Shown here piece by piece: positions 46,356 through 53,996 of a stretch of DNA of 64,000 nucleotides. Below the pieces are notes generated by a model. The model was not told the DNA's origin, made no database searches, and saw only the letters and a list, made by a program, of their open reading frames with translations. The stretch is taken from assembly GCA_013177935.1 (NCBI GenBank), contig JABLXZ010000001.1:161794-225793 (forward strand), in the 5' to 3' direction. The DNA comes from a candidate division WOR-3 bacterium (GTDB taxonomy: Bacteria; Hydrothermota; Tepidihabitantia; Tepidihabitantales; Tepidihabitantaceae). The translations under genes were made by a program, and so were the position numbers. Position 1 is the stretch's first letter; the number at the start of each line of letters is the position of its first letter.

Positions 46356-46849
46356 CGTTTTTGGGGAACAAGGAGCGCAATACTGAGTGCGGCGATGCTC
46401 TTACGTTTAAGGGCAATCCTGGTGCCTTCGGTTGTCTTTGCCTTTAACCCAATGAGTACCGGAGCAATTTTTAACTGTTTCGCAACATTTTCTCTAATTG
46501 CAACAACAAAGGGCGTAAGGCGCGGGATGTCGGTGATTAGTATTGAGTCAATCTGTGCCACCTGCCAGCGAGACCGTTTGATTCGTTTAACAACGGTTTG
46601 TAACAATTCGGTACTGCAGGCGTTTTGGTACTTCGGGTCACTGTCCGGGAACAGGGTGCCGATGTCGGGCAGCGCCAGCGCGCCGAGCAGGGCATCAATG
46701 ATGGAATGAACGAGTACATCGGCATCAGAGTAGCCCATCAATCCATAAGAGCAGGGGATATGTATACCGCCCAGTATCAAAGGGCGTCCTTTTTTTAGAA
46801 GATGGGCGTCAAAACCGAGGCCGACACGGTAGGGAAGAATATGCTTCAA
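46352..46849 (-). CDS. ispF: 2-C-methyl-D-erythritol 2,4-cyclodiphosphate synthase
   Basis: 165 residues. Fifth committed step of the MEP pathway, forming the cyclic diphosphate. Zinc ligands D14 and H16 (GFDAH) and H48 (DADVLVH) are present, and the C-terminal KAKTTEG matches the CDP-binding loop. The His usual before SDAD is Tyr here (Y40). Start is TTG at 46849, 9 bases after a TAAAAT element, with no ribosome binding site. It is separated from dxs but works in the same pathway. Confidence 0.95.
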   Translation of the reverse strand: MKHILPYRVGLGFDAHLLKKGRPLILGGIHIPCSYGLMGYSDADVLVHSIIDALLGALALPDIGTLFPDSDPKYQNACSTELLQTVVKRIKRSRWQVAQIDSILITDIPRLTPFVVAIRENVAKQLKIAPVLIGLKAKTTEGTRIALKRKSIAALSIALLVPQKR

Positions 46850-46858
46850 GATGGCTAT

Positions 46859-46886
46859 ATTTTACTCGTTTGGTCTTGATGGTCAA
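46859..46886 (-). promoter_or_regulatory. ispF promoter, leaderless type
   Basis: Minus strand: TTGACC (46886-46881), 16-base spacer, TAAAAT (46864-46859), 9 bases to the TTG start at 46849. Confidence 0.6.
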
Positions 46887-46911
46887 GGATTCGGGAAAGG
46901 TAAATTTCTTC

Positions 46912-46940
46912 TTGACAAATGGGTTTAACTGGTGTTTAAT
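46912..46940 (+). promoter_or_regulatory. Promoter of the 46998 gene
   Basis: TTGACA (46912-46917), 17-base spacer, TTTAAT (46935-46940). It leaves a leader of about 50 bases with AGGAGG before the ATG. Divergent from the ispF promoter. Confidence 0.6.
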
Positions 46941-46997
46941 TAAATCGAGGTTGAGTTCGGCGCCGATTCTCTATTAGTGATAAAGAGGAGGTGTGAG

Positions 46998-47417
46998 ATG
47001 GCGGAGCGAGATGTTGAGGAACAGGTTAAGCATGACCATCTAATAAATGTGTTGAGCAAGCGGTGTTATCATTACCCAAATCCGGCTCATCCGCACCTTA
47101 TCACTTTTGCGAACCATCCGGTAAAGACCAAAGCGGTTCGGGACGAGATGGGAAAAGAGTTGTTTCCAGACATCGTGGTTCTGAACGGCGAGACAGGCAA
47201 GTTGGTGATGATTGTTGAGGTTGAAACTGAAACGACCGTTGAACAAGAAGAGGCGCAGGAATGGCAAAGGTTCGCGGCGTTAGGGCCGAGGTTCTATCTT
47301 TATGTTCCAAGAGGCCTGGGCGCCCAAGCTGATGTGTTGTGCCGCAATATAACGATAAGTGAGATTGTTCAATATTACTATGATGGCAAGCACTATGTCC
47401 TCGAGCGGTTTCGATAG
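46998..47417 (+). CDS. Small protein of unknown function, possible PD-(D/E)XK-like fold
   Basis: 139 residues from the ATG at 46998, which follows AGGAGGTGTGAG. An earlier in-frame ATG at 46977 lies before that site and is not used. No signal peptide or membrane segment. The core FPDIVV (D58) followed by a strand with IVEVETET (E74, E76) resembles the D...ExK half of PD-(D/E)XK nucleases, with Glu in place of Lys. A later AALGPRFYLYVPRG strand resembles the last core strand of that fold. Nuclease activity is uncertain. Monocistronic, between ispF and the Kelch protein. Confidence 0.72.
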   Translation: MAERDVEEQVKHDHLINVLSKRCYHYPNPAHPHLITFANHPVKTKAVRDEMGKELFPDIVVLNGETGKLVMIVEVETETTVEQEEAQEWQRFAALGPRFYLYVPRGLGAQADVLCRNITISEIVQYYYDGKHYVLERFR

Positions 47418-47454
47418 CAAAATGAGTCAAATCGGTTTGACGGATAAAAACAAT

Positions 47455-47482
47455 TTGACATTGGGACTTTGAAGTGTAGACT
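47455..47482 (+). promoter_or_regulatory. Promoter of the Kelch surface-protein gene
   Basis: TTGACA (47455-47460), 16-base spacer, TAGACT (47477-47482). The leader of about 75 bases ends with GCAGGAGGA before the ATG at 47565. Confidence 0.7.
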
Positions 47483-47564
47483 TTCGGTAGTTAGGGAGTC
47501 AAAGGTTCCAGTGTATTTTGGAACCGGACTCAAAGTAGATAAACAAAAAAGCAGGAGGAAAGAT

Positions 47565-50177
47565 ATGAGGAAGAATGTCGCGCTCCTCGCTCTGGTTAGT
47601 CTATTGGGACTGGTGTTTGCTGCTGGTTCTGATGTAACCACGAGCGACTTGAGCCAGAGTGCACCCCAGAAGGTAAAACTGTACTATGGCACTTATGGCT
47701 CAAACGACTATGTCTGGGGGACAGTAAATCCGTCCCTTCCGAACGATGCCTGGATGTTGCACAGCGAAATGCCGGGCAGGATGATGGACAACACCTGTGC
47801 CACTGATGGCAACTATGTTTATGTCCTTGCCGGTTATGGTACCACCAATGTGCTTTATCGGCATGCGATTGGTTCAACAACCTGGGAAACGAGGGCGCCC
47901 TGTCCGCTTGATATCTCCAATGGTGGTGCGGCAATTATTGGCGATACGCTGTATTACTGTTCGGGTTATTCTTATTCACTGGGCACGACCGTTGACACGA
48001 TGTTTAAGTACTGTATCAGCACCAACACCTGGACGAGTGGTCCTGGTCCTTTTACCGGTACAACCTATAACTGGCAGCCGCTTGTGTTAGCCTGTGGTGG
48101 CAAGCTGTATTACATCAGCGGTTGCAACCAGCCTGGAGCGACCAACCCGACCCGTAATGTCTGGTGCTATACGCCGGGCAGTGGCTGGGCTCAGGTTGCG
48201 GATATGAACCAGGGCAGGGTTTTTGCGATGGGCTGTGTTTACCACGATACCATCTGGGTTACTGGTGGCTATCAGAACACGACCGTTTTGAACCACTCTG
48301 AGTTCTACGACCCGGTTTCAAACACCTGGACGGTTGACAACACCCGTTTTCCGCAGTTGCCGATTGCGACTTGGGCAGCAGCGAGCGGTGTTGTTGGTCA
48401 GACGATGTTTGTCCATTCGGGCGTGAGTTCTGCTATGGCGCTGATGGACACGACTCAGTACTTTGACTTTGGTACAAGAAACTGGACTGTGACACCGACA
48501 GTGCTATTAAAGGTTTACCGCGGCACTGGAGTTGGTAATGCTGATGGCAAGGCGGTGGTTTACGGTGGTTCAACTGGTGGTTTTACACCAACCGACACCT
48601 GTCAGTATGAGGTCCTCGCTACCGGGAATACCAACGATGTGGGTGTGATTCAGATTGTCAGTCCGGCGAGCGTCATTACACCGGGTAACATCACCCCTCG
48701 GGCAAAGATTAAAAACTTTGGTACTGCTGCGCAGTCAAACATACCTGTTTACTGCTGGATTGATTCCGGTGCAACCCGGGTGTACAACCAGAGTGTGACT
48801 TATCCTGGACCACTGGCACCGGGTGCAACTGCTGATGTGGACTTCACCCCTCAATGGCGCGCGGTTGGTGGGACTTATAATGTCACAATGTTTACCGATT
48901 TGTCGGGTGATGAAGCGCGATCCAACGACACGTTGCGCGGAACCGCTCAGGTGATGCAGTATACTATTGACTGGTATCAGAGCGATACGATTCGACCCGA
49001 CCGTGTGAGCCGTGTTGCCTGTGTCAACGATGCCCAGGGCAATCTCCATGTTATCTGCGGCAACTGCTTCCCACACTCCTCCCATCCTTATGACCAGGTT
49101 TACGACACGGTTGCAAATACCTGGTCACAGGGATTGCAGCATCCAGCAGGCGGTGGCGTCGGAGTTCATAACCACGATGCGGTTATAATTGGTGATGTTA
49201 TCTGGGTAGGCGGTGGTAGCAGTGGCAGCGGGTTTTACAACTACCTGACCAAACTTGACCTTGGTGCCAACACCTGGACGCAAGCCGCAGCAATGCCTCA
49301 GTCCAATCTGCTCTACTACTCGTTTGGTGAGTATGCGGATTCGGGCTGGGTGTACTGCTTTGGCGGTTCACCGGACGGAACCTCGGGTCCGATTAACAAC
49401 ACTTATCGGTATGATCCATCCACTAACTCCTGGACAGCGATGGCAAATATGCCAGATGTCCGGCGGAATCCGATGGTTGCTCGGGTTGGCGACACCATCT
49501 ATGTGATTGGCGGAATGTCAGCCAATGACTATACCTCTACGCGTGGCACTATGTGGAAGTACTCGGTATTGGGTAATACCTGGACCGTAGCGGCTGATTC
49601 GATGCCCGACAAATTAGGCTGGGGTCGGGCGGTTGCCTACTCTTATTCGGGCGGAACATATATTTATGTATTTGGTGGTTATCGCACCGGTTCGATTGTT
49701 AACGCCTGCTGGCGCTATGATGTGAATAATCATACCTGGACTGCAGACCGTCCTCTTCTCACTCCAGTGCGTTCCCACGGTGGGTCGATTTCTGGAAACT
49801 ACATCTGGGTTGCTGGTGGTTACGGCACCGCAATTATGCCCAATGTTCAAAAAGGTATCATTTCCCTTACCGGGGTTGAAGAAGGTAAACCGAGCATCAA
49901 CTGGGAAGGGATTGATGGTATTGCTCCGACATTGGTGCGGGATTTCTGCCGAATCAGTTACAATGTTCCTTCTACGGGACGGGTCAATCTGAGTGTTTAT
50001 GATGCATCGGGCTCACTGGTCAGGACTCTGGTGAATGAGATTTCAAATCCGGGTAATAAGACCGTTACCTGGGACCGGCGTGATGCTTCAGGCAAGCGGG
50101 TTGCGAACGGCACCTACTTCTACCGGCTGACGATTGATGGTAAGTCGGTTTCTGCCAAGGCGATAGTGCTGCAATAA
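47565..50177 (+). CDS. Secreted Kelch-CARDB-Kelch protein with type A C-terminal sorting domain
   Basis: 870 residues from the ATG at 47565 with its AGGAGG site; the frame is open earlier from 47469 but without signal peptide. A signal peptide (about 1-19) is followed by a first block of Kelch-type repeats (about 50-340; units such as NYVYVLAGYG, DTLYYCSGYS, DTIWVTGGYQ). A CARDB-like Ig domain follows (about 358-465, SNIPVYCWIDSGATR again), then a second Kelch block (about 490-765, with FGGSPDG, VIGGMSAND, VFGGYRTGS, VAGGYGTA). The final about 80-residue domain has YDASGSLVRTL, VTWDRRDASGKRV and GTYFYRLTIDGKS, ending KAIVLQ. The end matches a T9SS type A or FlgD-like sorting domain, so surface export is likely. 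Confidence 0.85.
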   Translation: MRKNVALLALVSLLGLVFAAGSDVTTSDLSQSAPQKVKLYYGTYGSNDYVWGTVNPSLPNDAWMLHSEMPGRMMDNTCATDGNYVYVLAGYGTTNVLYRHAIGSTTWETRAPCPLDISNGGAAIIGDTLYYCSGYSYSLGTTVDTMFKYCISTNTWTSGPGPFTGTTYNWQPLVLACGGKLYYISGCNQPGATNPTRNVWCYTPGSGWAQVADMNQGRVFAMGCVYHDTIWVTGGYQNTTVLNHSEFYDPVSNTWTVDNTRFPQLPIATWAAASGVVGQTMFVHSGVSSAMALMDTTQYFDFGTRNWTVTPTVLLKVYRGTGVGNADGKAVVYGGSTGGFTPTDTCQYEVLATGNTNDVGVIQIVSPASVITPGNITPRAKIKNFGTAAQSNIPVYCWIDSGATRVYNQSVTYPGPLAPGATADVDFTPQWRAVGGTYNVTMFTDLSGDEARSNDTLRGTAQVMQYTIDWYQSDTIRPDRVSRVACVNDAQGNLHVICGNCFPHSSHPYDQVYDTVANTWSQGLQHPAGGGVGVHNHDAVIIGDVIWVGGGSSGSGFYNYLTKLDLGANTWTQAAAMPQSNLLYYSFGEYADSGWVYCFGGSPDGTSGPINNTYRYDPSTNSWTAMANMPDVRRNPMVARVGDTIYVIGGMSANDYTSTRGTMWKYSVLGNTWTVAADSMPDKLGWGRAVAYSYSGGTYIYVFGGYRTGSIVNACWRYDVNNHTWTADRPLLTPVRSHGGSISGNYIWVAGGYGTAIMPNVQKGIISLTGVEEGKPSINWEGIDGIAPTLVRDFCRISYNVPSTGRVNLSVYDASGSLVRTLVNEISNPGNKTVTWDRRDASGKRVANGTYFYRLTIDGKSVSAKAIVLQ

Positions 50178-50196
50178 CACCTCCTTATCTACAACA

Positions 50197-50230
50197 GGGG
50201 CTGCCATTGCGCAGCCCCTTCTATTTTTAT
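50197..50230 (+). terminator. Rho-independent terminator
   Basis: GGGGCTGC (50197-50204), loop CATTGC, GCAGCCCC (50211-50218), then a T-rich run. Closes the Kelch protein gene. Confidence 0.88.
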
Positions 50231-50675
50231 CAGACCAGGGGTTAAAAAGTTGTCGTTATTCGGTCATTGTTAATTAGACCCCAAAACAATTAAAAATTAA
50301 CTGTAATCTTTCAACAATAGCGGCTTAACCTGCGGAGTATCAACAGGAAAGGTTTATACCTGATACCGTCTAGGGAACGACCCACTCGGCCCTTTCCGGG
50401 ATGGTATCCGATAGCGGGGTTGGTATGATGTCGTCAACTGAGGATATCTGAGCATTAAGTTATGGTATCCTAACTGGTTATCGGTAAATTGTAGAATTTA
50501 CATCGGAGAGAAACTTGAATGTAATTTTGTCCAGCGTGCCTTTCTTTGCCAGCCCGCCTTTTTTCTAATTGCTGTTAGTGGCGGCTTTAGGCGACAGTCA
50601 TAAATCAAGTTCTTTGTGGGTACTCTGGAATAAAAATAAAGGGGACTGGTAATAATAATTAAACCTGAAACAAAA
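50231..50675. other. Long intergenic stretch without recognisable gene
   Basis: About 445 bases with no ORF of coding character. It shows a GATACC/GGTATC inverted pair (50362-50367 and 50402-50407), an AGGT-TTAT-ACCT hairpin near 50349-50360 and a repeated ATGGTATCC (near 50401 and 50472). It may encode a structured RNA or be surface-gene spacer. No match to tmRNA, RNase P, SRP or known riboswitch cores was recognised by eye. Confidence 0.3.
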
Positions 50676-50748
50676 CTCCAGCGGCAGGGCTCGAACCTGC
50701 GACCCTCCGGTTAACAGCCGGATGCTCTACCGATTGAGCTACGCTGGA
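50676..50748 (-). tRNA. tRNA-Asn (anticodon GTT)
   Basis: Minus-strand cloverleaf. Acceptor TCCAGCG (50748-50742) pairs with CGCTGGA (50683-50677). The anticodon arm is TCCGG-CTGTTAA-CCGGA with anticodon GTT, and the T-arm carries GGTTCGAGCCC. Discriminator G at 50676, CCA not encoded. Confidence 0.95.
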
Positions 50749-50757
50749 ACAGAATGA

Positions 50758-50786
50758 AATATACCGAATAATAACCCAAAAATCAA
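50758..50786 (-). promoter_or_regulatory. tRNA-Asn promoter
   Basis: Minus strand: TTGATT (50786-50781), 17-base spacer, TATATT (50763-50758), 10 bases before the tRNA. The -35 lies over the stop codon of the protease gene. Confidence 0.6.
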
Positions 50787-53599
50787 GGTTTGCGTATCAG
50801 GGCAAATTTTGAAGCACTTCTACCAAAGGTTGTTTTAAGAACTGCGATGTACAAGCCCGACGCTACCGGTTTGCCCGCATCGTTTTTGCCATCCCAGCAG
50901 GCGCCGATGTCCTCAAGAAATGGGATTTCGTAGTACCTGCCCGGACTTGATAGTTTCAGAGCGTTAAGCGTGATGGTTTTGACCAATGTGCCACCAGTTG
51001 TGTAGATGCTGATACTCGCATCCGGAGTAACCCGTGCGATATTTAAGCCGAAATAGATGCGGTTGTTGTCTTCCGACATAAATGGATTGGGGAAGATTTT
51101 GCCGATTTCATTTTGGGAAACCGGAGGCGCCTGAGGCGTGGGCGGAAAGATTTTGAATGCCGAGTCAACCCGCGGAACACCAAAGCCGAAGGTACAACTT
51201 TTTACCGGCAGAGTGGCGGTCATAAATAGTGCTGCCTTGATTGAGTCGGCATTCCAGTTGGGATGGGCTTCTTTTAAGAGCGCGGCACAACCGGCAATGA
51301 GTGCGGTGGCGCAGGATGTGCCAACACTGCCTTCAAGGAGGTTTTCTGAGTCGGGCGCAGCAACGGCAACGGTGTCAGCAAGGGCAACAAGGTCGGGTTT
51401 AATTCTACCGTCCGCGGTTGGCCCGATGCCGGTACCGCGCCAGGGTAGCATATTTTTCTCAACGCCGCCGCAGGTGATAACGCCTTCCGCATCACCTGGG
51501 GCAACAATGTAAGGCTGGGGCCAGGGATGAGTGGTGGAGTCGCGGTTGCCCATTGCGGTAACAACAAGTAGCCCCTTTTTGGTTGCAAGGTCAGCAGCGA
51601 TGGAGACCGGAATCGTTTTGCCGTCAAACTGTGCATCCTGATAAAAATCGCGGTAGCCAAGCGACGTTGAGACGATGTCAGCGCCACATTTTGCCGCCCA
51701 TTCCAGTGCCTGAATATAGGTGTCTTCTTCCATATTGTATTCGTAGTAGCGGTTGCTGGCGGTTTTGTGAAGTTCGGTCCGGGCGACAAGCAGGTCAACC
51801 GCCGGAGCGATGCCCATTAAGGAGTAGGGTTGATAGCCGGCGATGATTGACGCCATTCTTGTTCCATGATTGGGTTGTTCCCGGGAAAATTTTAAGGTGT
51901 CGGCATCTTCCCAGACCGCATTTTCGTCGCCCCGACGGAACCAGAGGCAGAAGTCGTCGTTGTTTATTCCTACCAAACGGGGGGCAGCCGAAAATCCAAT
52001 CGTGTCAATGGGTGCCGCATTTTGCCAGGTGGCACCATAATCGGTACTCGCGCACCGGTATAAAATGCCATCTGATTCGTAGATTAGTTTTATCTCATCA
52101 CCGATGTGCGCGGTAAAGTCGCCAATGTTTAAGGTGCTGTCAACGACCGTGCCATTGTTCCAGTTTGTACCGTAGTCGGTAGATAGTTTTGCTATCAGCC
52201 GGGTGAAGGGCAGACTGTGTTCATCAAGGTAGAGGAGGAGTTTGGTTGAGTCGGCGAGATGATGGGAGAAAAGTTTTGTCATTCGGGCAGATTGGGAGAC
52301 GAGGTCACCGGTAGGAACGAATGTGTTACCACCATCGGTGGAGCGAAACTGGGTAATTTTACCTGAAGTCCGGTACAGGGCGATTAGATTGATAAGTCCG
52401 TTGGGTCCAGCGGTTATCTGTAACTCACTGACTGGTTCAAGAACATTTATCTGAGTGGTTAGCAACAGGTTCGGGTCGGGCTGAGTAATATCGTATTTTT
52501 TTAGTGTGATGAGGGAGTCGTTAGTAATATAAACAAGGTACAGGGTGTCTGCATATACAGTCAGGGCAGGATATCTACCGGTGCCGACTGTTAATCGGTT
52601 GCGCCAGGTGGTGTTGGTGAAGTAACCGAGATAACAAACCGGTTGGCCTCCGGGGTTCAGGTTTACTTCGTTATAGGCGAGGTAGGTTAATGAGTCCCGG
52701 GAAATCATTTTGAGATTTTCATAGGTGTAGTAGTAAGGTCGGGAAATGTGAAGGGCACGGGCTGGGGTCCAGGTTTCGCCCTGGTCTGTAGAATAAGAGA
52801 AAAACAGGGCACGGGCTGGTAAGCCGTACGGGTAGTTAAAACTGTCGGCGACAAATGTGAGCATCAGGGTGTTCTGAGTATTGGTCAGCGCCGGGTCTTT
52901 AACCAATCCGAGATAGCGCAGCGAGGAAATTTCCGCAGGTGGGAAGGTAAGACCCCGCTGGTAGTAGAAATTGTCACCGGAGAGAAAGTCAAACTGTCGG
53001 GTGATGCGTATTCCTTTTACAGCGGTGTGTTTCAGTTTTATACCGGTATCAAAAAGTGCCAGTTTTACTCCGGAACCGAGATAACCGCGGTAAAATATCT
53101 CAGGGACGCCCAGCATTTGCGCCTGGTCGTAGGATGCACCATAGAATCGATGGGCTTCGGCGGTATCGACCTTGCGCACCGGTGGCAATGGTTGAGGAAT
53201 TGGGAATGTGATTTCTCGGTCCAATTCGGCGCGAACTCCGACCGGTTTGATGTCATAAACAAATGGAAGATGATAGACTTGCGCAACCAGTTCCGAAGGC
53301 ATATCAAAACTCGCGGCGTTTAGCCAGTTGGAAATGTGCCGTACGCGAGCTCCGAGCGCTTCAATCTGGCGGATGTAAGCGGTACGCACCGGCAGGTCGG
53401 CGAAGTCCGGTTGACCAATCAGGGGCGATTTTCTTTTTAATTCGGTCAGCGCCTTCTGGTACTGGTTTTCATCGAATACGCCTTTGTCGGTAAAAAAGAC
53501 CCAGACTTTTCGACTGTTTAGTTGCGGCGCGGTGGTTTTTTGTGCACTGCGGACAAACTCCGGACTGAGCAGGGCGAGAAGGTAAAATAAAGTTAACAT
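50783..53599 (-). CDS. Subtilisin-family protease with inserted BNR propeller and type A sorting domain
   Basis: 938 residues from the ATG at 53599 (TTG at 53605 also possible). Signal peptide about 1-19. An inhibitor-like propeptide region precedes the catalytic domain. The S8 triad is present: D184 (LALFDTGI), H578 (NHGTRMAS), S762 (GTSCATA), with oxyanion Asn N685. Between Asp and His lie almost 400 residues instead of the usual 30-60. This insert has sialidase/BNR-type repeats (STDQGETW, STDGGNTF, STDYGTNW, STDYGATW). The C-terminal about 90 residues (IFPNPF, GKPVASGLYIAVLK) are a type A sorting domain. Predicted secreted, surface-anchored protease with a binding propeller. No ribosome binding site; it starts 13 bases after tRNA-Lys. 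Confidence 0.9.
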   Translation of the reverse strand: MLTLFYLLALLSPEFVRSAQKTTAPQLNSRKVWVFFTDKGVFDENQYQKALTELKRKSPLIGQPDFADLPVRTAYIRQIEALGARVRHISNWLNAASFDMPSELVAQVYHLPFVYDIKPVGVRAELDREITFPIPQPLPPVRKVDTAEAHRFYGASYDQAQMLGVPEIFYRGYLGSGVKLALFDTGIKLKHTAVKGIRITRQFDFLSGDNFYYQRGLTFPPAEISSLRYLGLVKDPALTNTQNTLMLTFVADSFNYPYGLPARALFFSYSTDQGETWTPARALHISRPYYYTYENLKMISRDSLTYLAYNEVNLNPGGQPVCYLGYFTNTTWRNRLTVGTGRYPALTVYADTLYLVYITNDSLITLKKYDITQPDPNLLLTTQINVLEPVSELQITAGPNGLINLIALYRTSGKITQFRSTDGGNTFVPTGDLVSQSARMTKLFSHHLADSTKLLLYLDEHSLPFTRLIAKLSTDYGTNWNNGTVVDSTLNIGDFTAHIGDEIKLIYESDGILYRCASTDYGATWQNAAPIDTIGFSAAPRLVGINNDDFCLWFRRGDENAVWEDADTLKFSREQPNHGTRMASIIAGYQPYSLMGIAPAVDLLVARTELHKTASNRYYEYNMEEDTYIQALEWAAKCGADIVSTSLGYRDFYQDAQFDGKTIPVSIAADLATKKGLLVVTAMGNRDSTTHPWPQPYIVAPGDAEGVITCGGVEKNMLPWRGTGIGPTADGRIKPDLVALADTVAVAAPDSENLLEGSVGTSCATALIAGCAALLKEAHPNWNADSIKAALFMTATLPVKSCTFGFGVPRVDSAFKIFPPTPQAPPVSQNEIGKIFPNPFMSEDNNRIYFGLNIARVTPDASISIYTTGGTLVKTITLNALKLSSPGRYYEIPFLEDIGACWDGKNDAGKPVASGLYIAVLKTTFGRSASKFALIRKP

Positions 53600-53612
53600 A
53601 TTCAATTTTAAG

Positions 53613-53686
53613 TACCCCGCGCAGGACTTGAACCTGCAACCCGCGGATTAAGAATCCGCTGCTCTGCCAAGTTGAGCTAGCGGGGT
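53613..53686 (-). tRNA. tRNA-Lys (anticodon CTT)
   Basis: Minus strand: acceptor ACCCCGC (53686-53680) with GCGGGGT (53620-53614). Anticodon arm GCGGA-TTCTTAA-TCCGC with anticodon CTT. T-arm contains GGTTCAAGTCC. Discriminator A, CCA not encoded. Last of a three-tRNA run; the protease gene starts 13 bases after its 3' end. Confidence 0.95.
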
Positions 53687-53705
53687 ATAATTTTTCTCTT
53701 TTTCC

Positions 53706-53779
53706 TGCGTCCGGCGCGACTCGAACGCGCAGCCTACGGGTTCGAAGCCCGGCGCTCTATCCAGTTGAGCTACGGACGC
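53706..53779 (-). tRNA. tRNA-Arg (anticodon TCG)
   Basis: Minus strand: acceptor GCGTCCG (53779-53773) with CGGACGC (53713-53707). Anticodon loop CTTCGAA with anticodon TCG. Discriminator A at 53706, CCA not encoded. Middle tRNA of the run. Confidence 0.94.
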
Positions 53780-53798
53780 ATCACTCATTTAAGTTCAG

Positions 53799-53874
53799 GG
53801 TGAGTGAGGGGATTCGAACCCCCAACATCCTGATCCACAGTCAGGTGCTCTAACCAGGTTGAGCTACACTCACC
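53799..53874 (-). tRNA. tRNA-His (anticodon GTG)
   Basis: Minus strand: acceptor GTGAGTG (53873-53867) with CACTCAC (53806-53800). An extra 5' G at 53874 sits opposite discriminator C at 53799, the identity element of tRNA-His. Anticodon loop CTGTGGA gives GTG. CCA not encoded. Confidence 0.95.
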
Positions 53875-53898
53875 GTGATAACCTGCTGTTCATTCTGG

Positions 53899-53926
53899 AG
53901 TATAGCAAAACAAGGCTCGTTGTCTA
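53899..53926 (-). promoter_or_regulatory. Promoter of the tRNA-His/Arg/Lys run
   Basis: Minus strand: TAGACA (53926-53921), 16-base spacer, TATACT (53904-53899), 24 bases before tRNA-His. It lies back to back with the tdh promoter, with 3 bases between the two -35 elements. Confidence 0.7.
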
Positions 53927-53929
53927 TAC

Positions 53930-53957
53930 TTGCATTTTATCTTCCGGTGGTTAATAT
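53930..53957 (+). promoter_or_regulatory. tdh promoter
   Basis: TTGCAT (53930-53935), 16-base spacer, TAATAT (53952-53957). The leader of about 35 bases contains AAAGGAG just before the ATG at 53997. Confidence 0.55.
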
Positions 53958-53996
53958 TTTGTAAAAGATTTAATTAATCCAATCGGAAAGGAGAAA

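Noticed and set aside
50281-50480. Possible RNase P RNA, tmRNA or SRP RNA in the spacer after the Kelch gene.
   Set aside because: None of the universal core strings of these RNAs was found on either strand; only short hairpins and repeats remain.
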